Positions 12,305 to 19,403 of a stretch of DNA of 19,403 bases are shown here, one piece after another. The DNA comes from CALCKU01 sp964571595 (lineage in GTDB: Bacteria; Pseudomonadota; Alphaproteobacteria; Caulobacterales; Maricaulaceae): NCBI GenBank assembly GCA_964571595.1, contig CAZNCJ010000045.1, positions 1 through 19,403 of the forward strand. The letters are read 5' to 3'. The translations under genes were made by a program, and so were the position numbers. The notes under the pieces were generated by a model, which had not been told where the DNA came from, did no database searches, and saw only the letters and a program-made list of their open reading frames with translations. Positions within the stretch are counted from its first letter, which is position 1. Each line of letters begins with the position of its first letter.

Positions 12305-13762
12305 TTATCCTATTTTGATACCGATATTTTTCGTTTGCACATAATTCATCAGAGCTTCGCGGCCTTTTTCGCGCCCATAGCCAGATTTTTTATAACCGCC
12401 AAAGGGGGTTTCTACCCCGCCCGCATACCATTCATTTATAAATATCTGACCGGCTTTAACCTGACGGGCGACCTGCATGGCCCGGTCAATATCCCGCGTG
12501 AACACGCCGCCTACAAGACCGTATTGGCTATCATTGGCAATATCGATCGCCTCCTGATCGGATGAGAATTTTAGAACGGACAGAACAGGCCCGAAGATTT
12601 CTTCTTGTGCTATCTCCATATCCCGCGTGATGTTGGTCAGCACGGTTGGCTCTAGGAAGAAACCCGGATTATTGAGCTTACGCCCGCCGGCCGCCGCTAC
12701 AGCACCTTGGACTTGGGCTTGCGAGCAAAGTCTGGCGGCGCGGTCGCGTTGCTTCTCTGAGACCATAGCGCCCATATTTGGTCCGAATTCTGCTCGGTCT
12801 ATGCCGGGGCCAACGGAAAGAGATTTGGCCAGTTCTGTAACGCCTTGTACAACATGGTCATGTATGTCTTCATGCACAATCATGCGCGACATGGCCGAGC
12901 AAACTTGGCCGGCATTAAAATAAATGCCCCAGCGAATGTCTTCCATGAGGCGCTCTATATTGGCGTCTGCATGCACAATCGCAGCGGATTTCCCGCCCAG
13001 TTCAAGTATACAGGGCACGACATTTTGGGCCGCCGCAGTGGCGATGGCGATACCTGTCGGGACAGAGCCGGTAAAGACGATCTGGTCAATTCCGGTATGG
13101 GCGCAAAGGGCCGCGCCCGCCTCGTGTCCGTGGCCGCATATAATATTGACGGCTCCGTCGGGAAAGCCAGCCGCTTCTGCGGCTTTGGCGAAAAAGGTAT
13201 TGGTCAGCGGATCAAGCTCGGGCGTTTTTACGACAACCGCATTGGCCGTCGTTAAGGCCGCAGCAATACCGCGCGCGGTCATTTCTAATGGGTAATTCCA
13301 CGGAATGATCTGGGCAGACACACCGCGCGGTTCGTAATGGGTGAAATCAAAATAATCTTTGCCCAAAGGAATTGAGCGGCCTTCCATGGTTTCGGCCTGA
13401 TTACCATAATATTCAAAATAACGCGCCGCCCCTTCAATTTCGATACGGGCTTCCCAAAGCGGTTTACCGGATTCGAGCGTTAATATCGGCGCGATCTCCT
13501 CAATATGATCCAGCAGATAATCCCCGATTTTACGCACCATACGGCCGCGCAAAACGGGGCGTAGATCAGACAGGGCGCCGCTCTCATGGCATTTGCGCGC
13601 AGCAGAGACAGCCGCGTTGACATCCGCAATATTGGCGCAGGCTTGCGCGGCGAGTTTTTCACCTGTGGCGGGATTAAGAACAGTGATAGGCTCTGCTCCG
13701 CCATCGACAAATTTACCGTCAATATAATTTTGCCAATAGGGTTTGACGTTATAAGTGCGCAT
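12305..13762 (-). CDS. NAD(P)-dependent aldehyde dehydrogenase (betaine/amino-aldehyde type)
   Basis: Soluble dehydrogenase oxidising an aldehyde to its acid. The 485-aa length is normal for the family. The catalytic residues are present: Asn156 in IPWNYPLEM, Glu254 in LELGGKSA and Cys288 in FNAGQVCSAMSR. EEIFGPVLSV and FGGYKKSGYGRE are also conserved. The CSAMSR sequence around the cysteine resembles betaine-aldehyde and amino-aldehyde dehydrogenases, which would fit an N-containing substrate, but this is only a hint. One oddity is KTPELDPLT in place of the more usual KPxExTPL. The start at 13762 overlaps the end of the Rieske oxygenase gene by 14 nt, and the CMD gene follows after 4 nt. This supports one leftward operon acting on a single compound. 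Confidence 0.93.
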   Translation of the reverse strand: MRTYNVKPYWQNYIDGKFVDGGAEPITVLNPATGEKLAAQACANIADVNAAVSAARKCHESGALSDLRPVLRGRMVRKIGDYLLDHIEEIAPILTLESGKPLWEARIEIEGAARYFEYYGNQAETMEGRSIPLGKDYFDFTHYEPRGVSAQIIPWNYPLEMTARGIAAALTTANAVVVKTPELDPLTNTFFAKAAEAAGFPDGAVNIICGHGHEAGAALCAHTGIDQIVFTGSVPTGIAIATAAAQNVVPCILELGGKSAAIVHADANIERLMEDIRWGIYFNAGQVCSAMSRMIVHEDIHDHVVQGVTELAKSLSVGPGIDRAEFGPNMGAMVSEKQRDRAARLCSQAQVQGAVAAAGGRKLNNPGFFLEPTVLTNITRDMEIAQEEIFGPVLSVLKFSSDQEAIDIANDSQYGLVGGVFTRDIDRAMQVARQVKAGQIFINEWYAGGVETPFGGYKKSGYGREKGREALMNYVQTKNIGIKIG

Positions 13763-14840
13763 CTACCGCCTCTCTCATCCAGTTTTGTAAGGCCTGAATG
13801 GAATGTTCTGAATTTACCCCGCCTTTGGGGTCAAGCACGAGAGGGCCGGGCTTATATCCGCGCGAATTAAGACCGCGCTGAATGGACTCGACCAAATGTA
13901 TGTCTTCCTCAACCGTTGTTTCGCGGTCTTGCACGGCGAGTTGTTTCGCGATTTTTTCGCTCTCGCTATCATGGGCATACCAACCCCGATAAAGAATGAC
14001 ATGGTCAGTGTCGATAATACGCCAGTGATAGGTATTGAGCACATTTCCCGGATAGACCTGAAAGGAAAAAAGCGGCCATAATAACCAAGACGAATATTGG
14101 CCTGCGCGGGGATTGGACTCCAGATCAATCGGATAGGTCATATCCGAGAGATCATCTTGGCACTCTGTTGTATGGCGCAGGCAATAGCCTTGGGGCTGAA
14201 TGTCATAAGTCTCAGGCTTAATCACACCTGTTGAAAATGTCGGGTGATTGCGCGAGCAATGATAACATTCTGAATAGTTCTCAACCGAGACTTTCCAATT
14301 TGTTTTTTCGGGTATTTCAATAAATTCTATAGGGCGTAAGGCCTCGATATTGGGGACGAATTCGGAAAGCTCGTCGCGCACGCCCGGGAACCACTCATCC
14401 ATTGGCGCGGCGGTTTCGTCCAGATTAACGAAGATAAAGCCGTGAAAGATTTCAACCTTGACTTCGCTAAGGCAAATTTTGGATTTATCAAAACCGGGCA
14501 CGCTTTGTGTATTTGGCCCGCCGCGAAGCGCCCCGTTAAGCTCATAGGTCCAAGCATGGTAGGGACAGACGAGTAATTTCGCCTGACCAGAACCGGACAC
14601 AAGTTCATGGGCGCGGTGTTGGCAGACATTATAAAAGATTCTAATTTTGTCTTTTTGCGCGCGAATACAGAATAAATTTTCCCCCGCAATCGAGAATGTA
14701 AAATAATCCCCGACATTTTCGACCTGACTGATATGTCCGGCAAATTGCCATGTTTTTGCAAGCATATGGGCTTTTTCGATCTCGAATATAGCGGGATCGG
14801 TATAATAACGCGCCTCTAGAGATAAAATCGGCTCTGTCAC
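13749..14840 (-). CDS. Rieske non-heme iron oxygenase, alpha subunit (betaine/carnitine oxygenase-like)
   Basis: Terminal oxygenase that uses a [2Fe-2S] Rieske centre and a mononuclear iron. Cluster ligands are Cys73, His75, Cys92 and His95 (CQH and CPYH). The mononuclear site lies in NWKVSVENYSECYHCSRNHP, with His194 and His199, and a late carboxylate probably in EEDIHLVES. The bridging residue appears to be Glu191 rather than the commoner Asp, as in the choline/carnitine/glycine-betaine oxygenase group, so an N-methylated substrate is likely. The 363-aa length is a little short. The start is GTG 14840, 9 nt after the regulator's stop. No ferredoxin or ferredoxin-reductase gene lies beside it, so its electron donor must be encoded elsewhere. 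The family call is secure; the substrate is not. Confidence 0.9.
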   Translation of the reverse strand: MTEPILSLEARYYTDPAIFEIEKAHMLAKTWQFAGHISQVENVGDYFTFSIAGENLFCIRAQKDKIRIFYNVCQHRAHELVSGSGQAKLLVCPYHAWTYELNGALRGGPNTQSVPGFDKSKICLSEVKVEIFHGFIFVNLDETAAPMDEWFPGVRDELSEFVPNIEALRPIEFIEIPEKTNWKVSVENYSECYHCSRNHPTFSTGVIKPETYDIQPQGYCLRHTTECQDDLSDMTYPIDLESNPRAGQYSSWLLWPLFSFQVYPGNVLNTYHWRIIDTDHVILYRGWYAHDSESEKIAKQLAVQDRETTVEEDIHLVESIQRGLNSRGYKPGPLVLDPKGGVNSEHSIQALQNWMREAVDAHL

Positions 14841-14849
14841 AGCTTTGAC

Positions 14850-15764
14850 CTAGTCTTGGTTTCCTTCGTCATAATATAGACCTAAATCATGACGACGACT
14901 ATGGAAGGCGTCAACACGGTTGACGATTTTCTTGCTCGAGCGGGCAACAACAAATGAGAGTAATGTTTCAAGCAGGGCAATGGTTGAAACCGAGGACGGG
15001 AAAAATTGCGGCGTATCCGAGACAATGATGAATTTATGATCGGCTTGACGAATGATAGGTGAGGTCGGGCTGCTTGAAATCGCGATGATTTTAACACCTT
15101 GTTCTCTGGCGATTTCAACGGTCTTGACGACTTCCTGCCGATAGGGCGAACAGGTGATCGCGATAAGAACGTCTTGTGTGTCCGCCCAGGCCAGATCATC
15201 TGTGGCCGTGCTGCCAGCCCTCGGAATAGCATGAAATTTGACCATGCCCGTGCGGGCCAGATAGGTGAAATTTCGTGCATTGGCATTATTAATACCAACC
15301 CCGAGTGTGAAGACCTCATTGGCACTCCATATCGTATCAGCAGCCGCGCTCAGCTCTTCAAGTTTAATCCCCGCAAATGTTTCTTCCAGATTGGAAATCG
15401 CCGAGTGAACCATATCGCTATAAAGCGTGCCTAGCTTGCCGTTCTGGGCCAGCGATTGTAACCAGCGCGCGCGGTCTGGAAAATTAACGCGGCCTCGCCT
15501 GATGTCCTCACGAAAGACTTCTCTGAAATCCTCATAACCTGCAAGCCCGATAGAGCGCGCCATACGTACAAATGTATTGGGTGAAACTTTAGCGGCATCC
15601 GAAATTTCGCGAATAGAAGATACGCTAATATCATTCGGGTTTTCCAAAATATATTGGGCTGCCTTGCGCAGTTGCGGACTAAAACTTTCGAAATTATCTG
15701 ACAAATGCCCCAATAAGGCATCGGGGGCCGTAAAATCAGTTTCTGGTACATTTATGTCTTTCAT
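14850..15764 (-). CDS. MurR/RpiR-family transcriptional regulator
   Basis: DNA-binding regulator of 304 aa with an N-terminal helix-turn-helix of the RpiR type (about 25-100: SIREISDAAKVSPNTFVRMA then RSIGLAGYEDFREVF) and a C-terminal SIS domain (about 130-275: TLGVGINNANARNF, AITCSPYRQEVVKTVEIA, IIAISSSPTSPIIRQADHKF) that normally binds a phosphosugar or another small effector. It is the first gene of the leftward arm and faces the flavoprotein gene across 85 bp that hold inverted repeats, so it probably controls both arms and itself. No Shine-Dalgarno is visible before ATG 15764. A promoter-like pair placed just upstream would give a nearly leaderless mRNA. RpiR members also regulate amine and organic-acid catabolism, so the effector need not be a sugar. 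Confidence 0.92.
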   Translation of the reverse strand: MKDINVPETDFTAPDALLGHLSDNFESFSPQLRKAAQYILENPNDISVSSIREISDAAKVSPNTFVRMARSIGLAGYEDFREVFREDIRRGRVNFPDRARWLQSLAQNGKLGTLYSDMVHSAISNLEETFAGIKLEELSAAADTIWSANEVFTLGVGINNANARNFTYLARTGMVKFHAIPRAGSTATDDLAWADTQDVLIAITCSPYRQEVVKTVEIAREQGVKIIAISSSPTSPIIRQADHKFIIVSDTPQFFPSSVSTIALLETLLSFVVARSSKKIVNRVDAFHSRRHDLGLYYDEGNQD

Positions 15765-15766
15765 TG

Positions 15767-15801
15767 TTGACTATGGTATATTTGTATCATAGCTAAGTCA
15801 A
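15767..15801. promoter_or_regulatory. Nested inverted repeats between the divergent arms: probable operator and promoter
   Basis: An outer repeat TTGACT (15767-15772) / AGTCAA (15796-15801) encloses CTATG (15771-15775) / CATAG (15788-15792). The 22 bp at 15771-15792 match their own reverse complement at 16 positions. On the - strand, TTGACT, 17 nt and TACCAT form a promoter whose transcript would begin at about the rpiR start codon. On the + strand, TTGACT, 17 nt and TAGCTA is weaker. A regulator bound here would cover both promoters. Confidence 0.55.
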
Positions 15802-15849
15802 ATAAATTAAGCTGCTTTCAGATACTACGCCTAGAAAAAAGAGCCTCTT

Positions 15850-18306
15850 ATGTCCAAACCGTCCCAAGCCGTTCCGAGTACTGCCCGCGTGGTTATTATA
15901 GGCGGGGGCGTCATGGGGTGCGGTATTGCCTATCATCTGGCCCATGAGGGTTGGACGGATATTGTCTTGTTGGAAAAACACGAACTGACATCGGGCTCGA
16001 CTTGGCACGCCGCTGGGCAAATCACCCACTCGACCAGCTCTTACGCGCTGGGCAAATGTGTGGATTATAATATCGGGCTATATAATGGCGGGCTGGAAGC
16101 CGAGACAGGCCAGTCTACGACATGGCATGGCTGCGGTTCTTTTCGTCTGGCCTATGATCCGGATGAGCTGGACTGGCTCAAATATACACGCTCTATCAAT
16201 ATTGCGCTGGGCTTTAATTCTGAACTGGTCGGGCCTGAACGCATAGCAGAGCTTCACCCTTTTTATAATTTAGACGGGGTTATCGGGGCCTTGCATACAC
16301 CGGATGATGGTCATGTTGATCCTTCAGGTGTGGCGATGGGCTTGGCTATCGGGGCGCGGCAGCTGGGCGTGAAAATTATACGTCAGTGCCGGGCGAGTGA
16401 TGTGAAGCTTCAACCCAATGGGGAATGGAAGGTGTCGACCGCCCACGGCGACATAGTATGTGAGCATGTTGTCAATGCAGGCGGCACTTATGCCCGCCAG
16501 ATCGGGGCGTGGAGCGGGATCAATATTCCCACGACTTCTATGACACATCATTATTTTGTCACCGAGACTGTGCCTGAATTTATGGAGCTGGAGACAGAAC
16601 TGCCTGTCATTCGTGATGATAAACTCGTCTCGGGCTATGTGCGCATGGAACAAAAATCAGGTTTGATCGGGATTTACGAGAAAGCCAATCCGAATGTCGT
16701 CTGGGATGATCATTGCCCGTGGGAGGCGGAGAACCATTTATTTGAAGCCGATTATGACCGTGTTATGCCATGGTTGGAAAATGCGATGGGCCGCATGCCG
16801 ATATTTTCAGAACTGGGGATCAAGCGCGATGTGCACGGGGCGATCTCACATCCACCCGATGGTAACCCGCTGATCGGGCCAGCGCCCGGCGCGCGTAATT
16901 ATTGGTGTTGTTGCGGCACGCAAATTGGCATTGGATGGGGGCCGGGCCTGACGCGAGAATTGGCGCGCTGGATGGTACACGGCGCGGCAGATATTTCTAT
17001 GCGGGCTTTTGACCCGCGCCGATTTGGGGCCTATGCCACAAAAGAGTGGCAAAATATCAAAGCGCGTGAAGACTATCTTTTACGCCATGAAATCCCGTAT
17101 CCCCATTTTAACCGCCTTGATGGCCGGCCCGTCAAGAAAAGCCCACTTTACGATATTCTAAAATCCAAAGGGGCTGTGTTTGAGGAAGTTTACGGCCATG
17201 AGCGTCCTCGCTGGTTTGCAACGGGGCAGGAAGAACGGCGAGACCATTATAGTTTTGGGCGCAATATTGTGCATGAGCGCGTGGGCGAGGAATGTATGGC
17301 AGTGCGCGAGGCCGTCGGCATTATGGATATCTGCGCCTTTACCAAAGTCGAGGTTTCTGGCCCGGATGCGAAGGCTTATCTTAGCCGTCTCATAGCCAAT
17401 AAGCTGCCCGTTAAAACGGGCACGATTTGCCTGACCCATATGCTTAATCGGCGCGGGCGTATTGAAATGGAAATGACGATTTTGAAACTGGGTAAAGATC
17501 GTTATTATCTCACATGCGCGGCCTTTTTCGAACAACGCTTGCTTGATCACCTCGCGTTTCACCAAGACGGAGAAGATGTCAATATACGCAATCTCTCAGA
17601 TGATTGGTTTGCACTGGCCTTACAAGGGCCGAACTCCGCTGATGTTCTTGGGGCACATACGGATGCGTCACTGGATATTGCAGATTTTAAATGGCTTAAA
17701 GGGCAGCACATAAAAGTCGCGGGCCATGAGGTCTGGGCTATGCGTATGTCATATGCAGGCGAAATGGGGTGGGAGTTTCACGGCCCGCGCGAAGCCATGG
17801 TACCGATCTATGAGGCACTATGGGAGAGCGGACAAAAGTTCGGGATTAAAAACTATGGTAGTTTTGCTATGAATAGTTTGCGCATGGAAAAAATGTTTCC
17901 GGGTGCCAGTGAGCTAACCAATGAGGTGACATTGCCAGAGGCCAATGTGATGCGCTTTGTGCGCGTAGATAAAGGCGACTTTTTAGGCCGCGACGAAACA
18001 GTCACAAGCCTAAAAGCGAAAACTATGCCGTGGATTTGCACCTATCTGGCAATTGAGCCTGACGGTGCGCATGATGGGCATGGCGGCGAGGCGGTTCTGA
18101 TGGACGGAAAGGTCGTCGGGACAACCAGCTCTATGGCCTATGGTCATGCCTGCGGTAAAATCATGGCCTTTGCCTATGTTAAACCCGAAGCGGCAAAGCC
18201 CGGTCAAAACTTACAAGTTGTTATTGCGGCTAAGCCCCGCGCGGCAATTGTGATGGACCACGCGATTTACGACCCAGAAAGCAATAGGCCACGTCATGTC
18301 AACTGA
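15850..18306 (+). CDS. Dimethylglycine/sarcosine dehydrogenase-like FAD oxidoreductase with GcvT domains
   Basis: An 818-aa two-part enzyme. The N-terminal amine-oxidase half has the FAD motif VVIIGGGVMGCGIAYHLAHE (13-32) and TSGSTWHAAG, where His53 matches the covalent FAD-binding histidine of dimethylglycine dehydrogenases. A short central FAO-type domain follows (about 385-440). The C-terminal half (about 440-810) is a GcvT/aminomethyltransferase-like folate-binding region with ALQGPNSADVL, SYAGEMGWEF and NSLRMEKMFP. Family members oxidise an N-methyl group and hand the carbon to tetrahydrofolate. It heads the rightward arm opposite the RpiR gene, and the MDR gene overlaps its end by 11 nt. 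The ribosome site is weak (AAGAG within a short palindrome). The N-methyl substrate is not identified. Confidence 0.92.
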   Translation: MSKPSQAVPSTARVVIIGGGVMGCGIAYHLAHEGWTDIVLLEKHELTSGSTWHAAGQITHSTSSYALGKCVDYNIGLYNGGLEAETGQSTTWHGCGSFRLAYDPDELDWLKYTRSINIALGFNSELVGPERIAELHPFYNLDGVIGALHTPDDGHVDPSGVAMGLAIGARQLGVKIIRQCRASDVKLQPNGEWKVSTAHGDIVCEHVVNAGGTYARQIGAWSGINIPTTSMTHHYFVTETVPEFMELETELPVIRDDKLVSGYVRMEQKSGLIGIYEKANPNVVWDDHCPWEAENHLFEADYDRVMPWLENAMGRMPIFSELGIKRDVHGAISHPPDGNPLIGPAPGARNYWCCCGTQIGIGWGPGLTRELARWMVHGAADISMRAFDPRRFGAYATKEWQNIKAREDYLLRHEIPYPHFNRLDGRPVKKSPLYDILKSKGAVFEEVYGHERPRWFATGQEERRDHYSFGRNIVHERVGEECMAVREAVGIMDICAFTKVEVSGPDAKAYLSRLIANKLPVKTGTICLTHMLNRRGRIEMEMTILKLGKDRYYLTCAAFFEQRLLDHLAFHQDGEDVNIRNLSDDWFALALQGPNSADVLGAHTDASLDIADFKWLKGQHIKVAGHEVWAMRMSYAGEMGWEFHGPREAMVPIYEALWESGQKFGIKNYGSFAMNSLRMEKMFPGASELTNEVTLPEANVMRFVRVDKGDFLGRDETVTSLKAKTMPWICTYLAIEPDGAHDGHGGEAVLMDGKVVGTTSSMAYGHACGKIMAFAYVKPEAAKPGQNLQVVIAAKPRAAIVMDHAIYDPESNRPRHVN

Positions 18307-19384
18307 TATACCCAAAACAATGAACGCTTTTGTTCTCACAGAGCATGGCGGTATGGACAAGCTGGAATACCGTACGGATTATCCCGTACCGCAAATATCA
18401 GATGATGAAGTGCTCATACGCGTTGCAGCGTGCGGTCTTAACAATACGGATGTGAATACGCGCGTTGGCTGGTACTCTAAGGCCGTAGACGGGGCGACCG
18501 AAAGCGAAGGCATTGACAGTGATGATGAGGATGCAGGTTGGGGCGGTACGGCCCTGCAATTTCCGCGCATACAAGGGGCGGACGTGGTAGGTCACGTCGT
18601 GGCTGTCGGGGCGAAGGCACCACAAGACCTCATGGGCAAAAGAGTGATGATTGATTGCTGGATGCGAGATTGGGATGACCCTGAAAATAAAAACAAGGCG
18701 GGTTATTTTGGCTCTGAAATGGACGGCGGGTTTGCAGGCTTTACCAAGGTGGAACACCAGATGGTGCATATTGTAGACAGTTCTCTCACAGATGCTGAAC
18801 TTGCGACATTCGCCACGAGCTGGATGACCGCGGAAGGCATGTTAAATCGTGCCGCTGTGGGCACGACGGATACGGTGCTTATCACGGGCGCTTCTGGCGG
18901 AGTTGGCTCGGCGCTAATCGCACTGGTAAATCTGCGCGGGGCGCGGACGATCGCGCTCACATCATCGGCAAAACAAGAAAAGGTCGCGAGCCTTGATCCG
19001 TCTAAAATCATTTTACGGGGAGAGACATTAAAATCCGCTCTTAAGGATGAGGAGGTCACGGTTGTGGCAGATGTCGTTGCGGGGGGGATTTTTCCTGACC
19101 TTATTCACGTCATAGAACGCGGGGGACGATATGTAACCTCGGGCGCGATAGCGGGCGCTTTGGTTGAACTTGATATACGCACGTTATATCTACATGACCT
19201 CACATTATTAGGCTCCACCGTTGTACCCTTGGGCACCTTTGCTGACCTCATGGGTTATATCAATAAAGGCCAGATTAAACCCGCTTTGGCCGCGAGCTAT
19301 CCTTTGGCGGAGCTACACGCTGCCCAACAGGCTTTCATAGATAAAAAACATGTCGGCAATATTGTCGTAACAATGGACGGTTAG
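18296..19384 (+). CDS. Medium-chain dehydrogenase/reductase (alcohol dehydrogenase/quinone reductase-like)
   Basis: NAD(P)H-dependent oxidoreductase of the MDR superfamily, 362 aa. The N-terminal GroES-like domain has VAACGLNNTDVNTRVGWY with Cys46. The zinc-ligand motif GHE is replaced by GADVVGHVVAVG, and the four-cysteine structural-zinc loop is missing, so a zinc-independent quinone- or enone-reductase chemistry is likelier than classic alcohol oxidation. An acidic insertion (about 64-84: ESEGIDSDDEDAGWGG) separates these motifs. The Rossmann motif is ITGASGGVGSALI, followed by TSSAKQEK, which hints at NADPH. The start overlaps the flavoprotein stop by 11 nt, so the genes are co-translated. 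ATG 18320 is an alternative start. After the stop, AGGTGAG then ATG 19399 may open another gene beyond the window. Confidence 0.9.
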   Translation: MSTDIPKTMNAFVLTEHGGMDKLEYRTDYPVPQISDDEVLIRVAACGLNNTDVNTRVGWYSKAVDGATESEGIDSDDEDAGWGGTALQFPRIQGADVVGHVVAVGAKAPQDLMGKRVMIDCWMRDWDDPENKNKAGYFGSEMDGGFAGFTKVEHQMVHIVDSSLTDAELATFATSWMTAEGMLNRAAVGTTDTVLITGASGGVGSALIALVNLRGARTIALTSSAKQEKVASLDPSKIILRGETLKSALKDEEVTVVADVVAGGIFPDLIHVIERGGRYVTSGAIAGALVELDIRTLYLHDLTLLGSTVVPLGTFADLMGYINKGQIKPALAASYPLAELHAAQQAFIDKKHVGNIVVTMDG

Positions 19385-19403
19385 GTGAGAAAACTGAGAT
19401 GAA

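Noticed and set aside
13586..13870. + strand open frame of 94 aa across the Rieske/aldehyde dehydrogenase junction
   Set aside because: Antisense to two genes with complete catalytic motifs and no start context of its own.
19385..19403. GTG at 19385 as the start of a next gene
   Set aside because: That frame stops after five codons. ATG 19399 with AGGTGAG upstream is a better candidate, but only five bases of it are visible.

Overview
The window looks like a chromosomal segment of a marine-type alphaproteobacterium of moderate GC content. The evidence is the linked xseB-ispA-dxs-tlyA order, alphaproteobacterial forms of TrmD, L19 and LepB, and a Rieske/DMGDH-like cluster of the kind used on N-methylated compounds. 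A Hyphomonadaceae/Maricaulales-like lineage is my guess only. I see no rRNA, tRNA, CRISPR array, insertion sequence or phage gene.

Region 1 (1-5380, + strand) is one tightly spaced housekeeping unit: lepB, a histidine phosphatase, xseB, ispA, dxs and tlyA. It makes signal peptidase I, the exonuclease VII small subunit, two isoprenoid enzymes and an rRNA methyltransferase. A hairpin at 5359-5377 closes it. The 5' end of tlyA carries an apparent one-base insertion in a run of five G that separates the S4 domain start from the rest of the gene.

Region 2 (5410-8930, - strand) is the most unusual part. Three consecutive genes encode exported, low-complexity proteins. Each has a signal peptide and a related glycine-zipper module, joined to a different tail: a GFNRGF nonapeptide array, a long charged VEVPKEVI/KYVDRV array followed by paired-cysteine modules, or a Ser/Thr/Tyr-rich linker with a basic helical tail. 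At least the two larger genes have clear individual terminators. I recognise no described family for the full-length proteins.

Region 3 (9136-11862, + strand) holds trmD-rplS, an MscS-type mechanosensitive channel gene, and a small orphan gene. The orphan's leader has two hairpins whose 8-nt loops are complementary to each other.

Region 4 (11920-19384) is a divergent catabolic cluster. Leftward lie rpiR-type regulator, Rieske oxygenase, aldehyde dehydrogenase and carboxymuconolactone decarboxylase-like genes. Rightward lie a dimethylglycine/sarcosine dehydrogenase-like flavoprotein and an MDR oxidoreductase. An 85-bp gap between the arms carries nested inverted repeats suited to regulator binding. 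The enzyme set suggests oxidative breakdown and N-demethylation of a small N-methylated compound (betaine- or homarine-like). The substrate is inferred, not shown.
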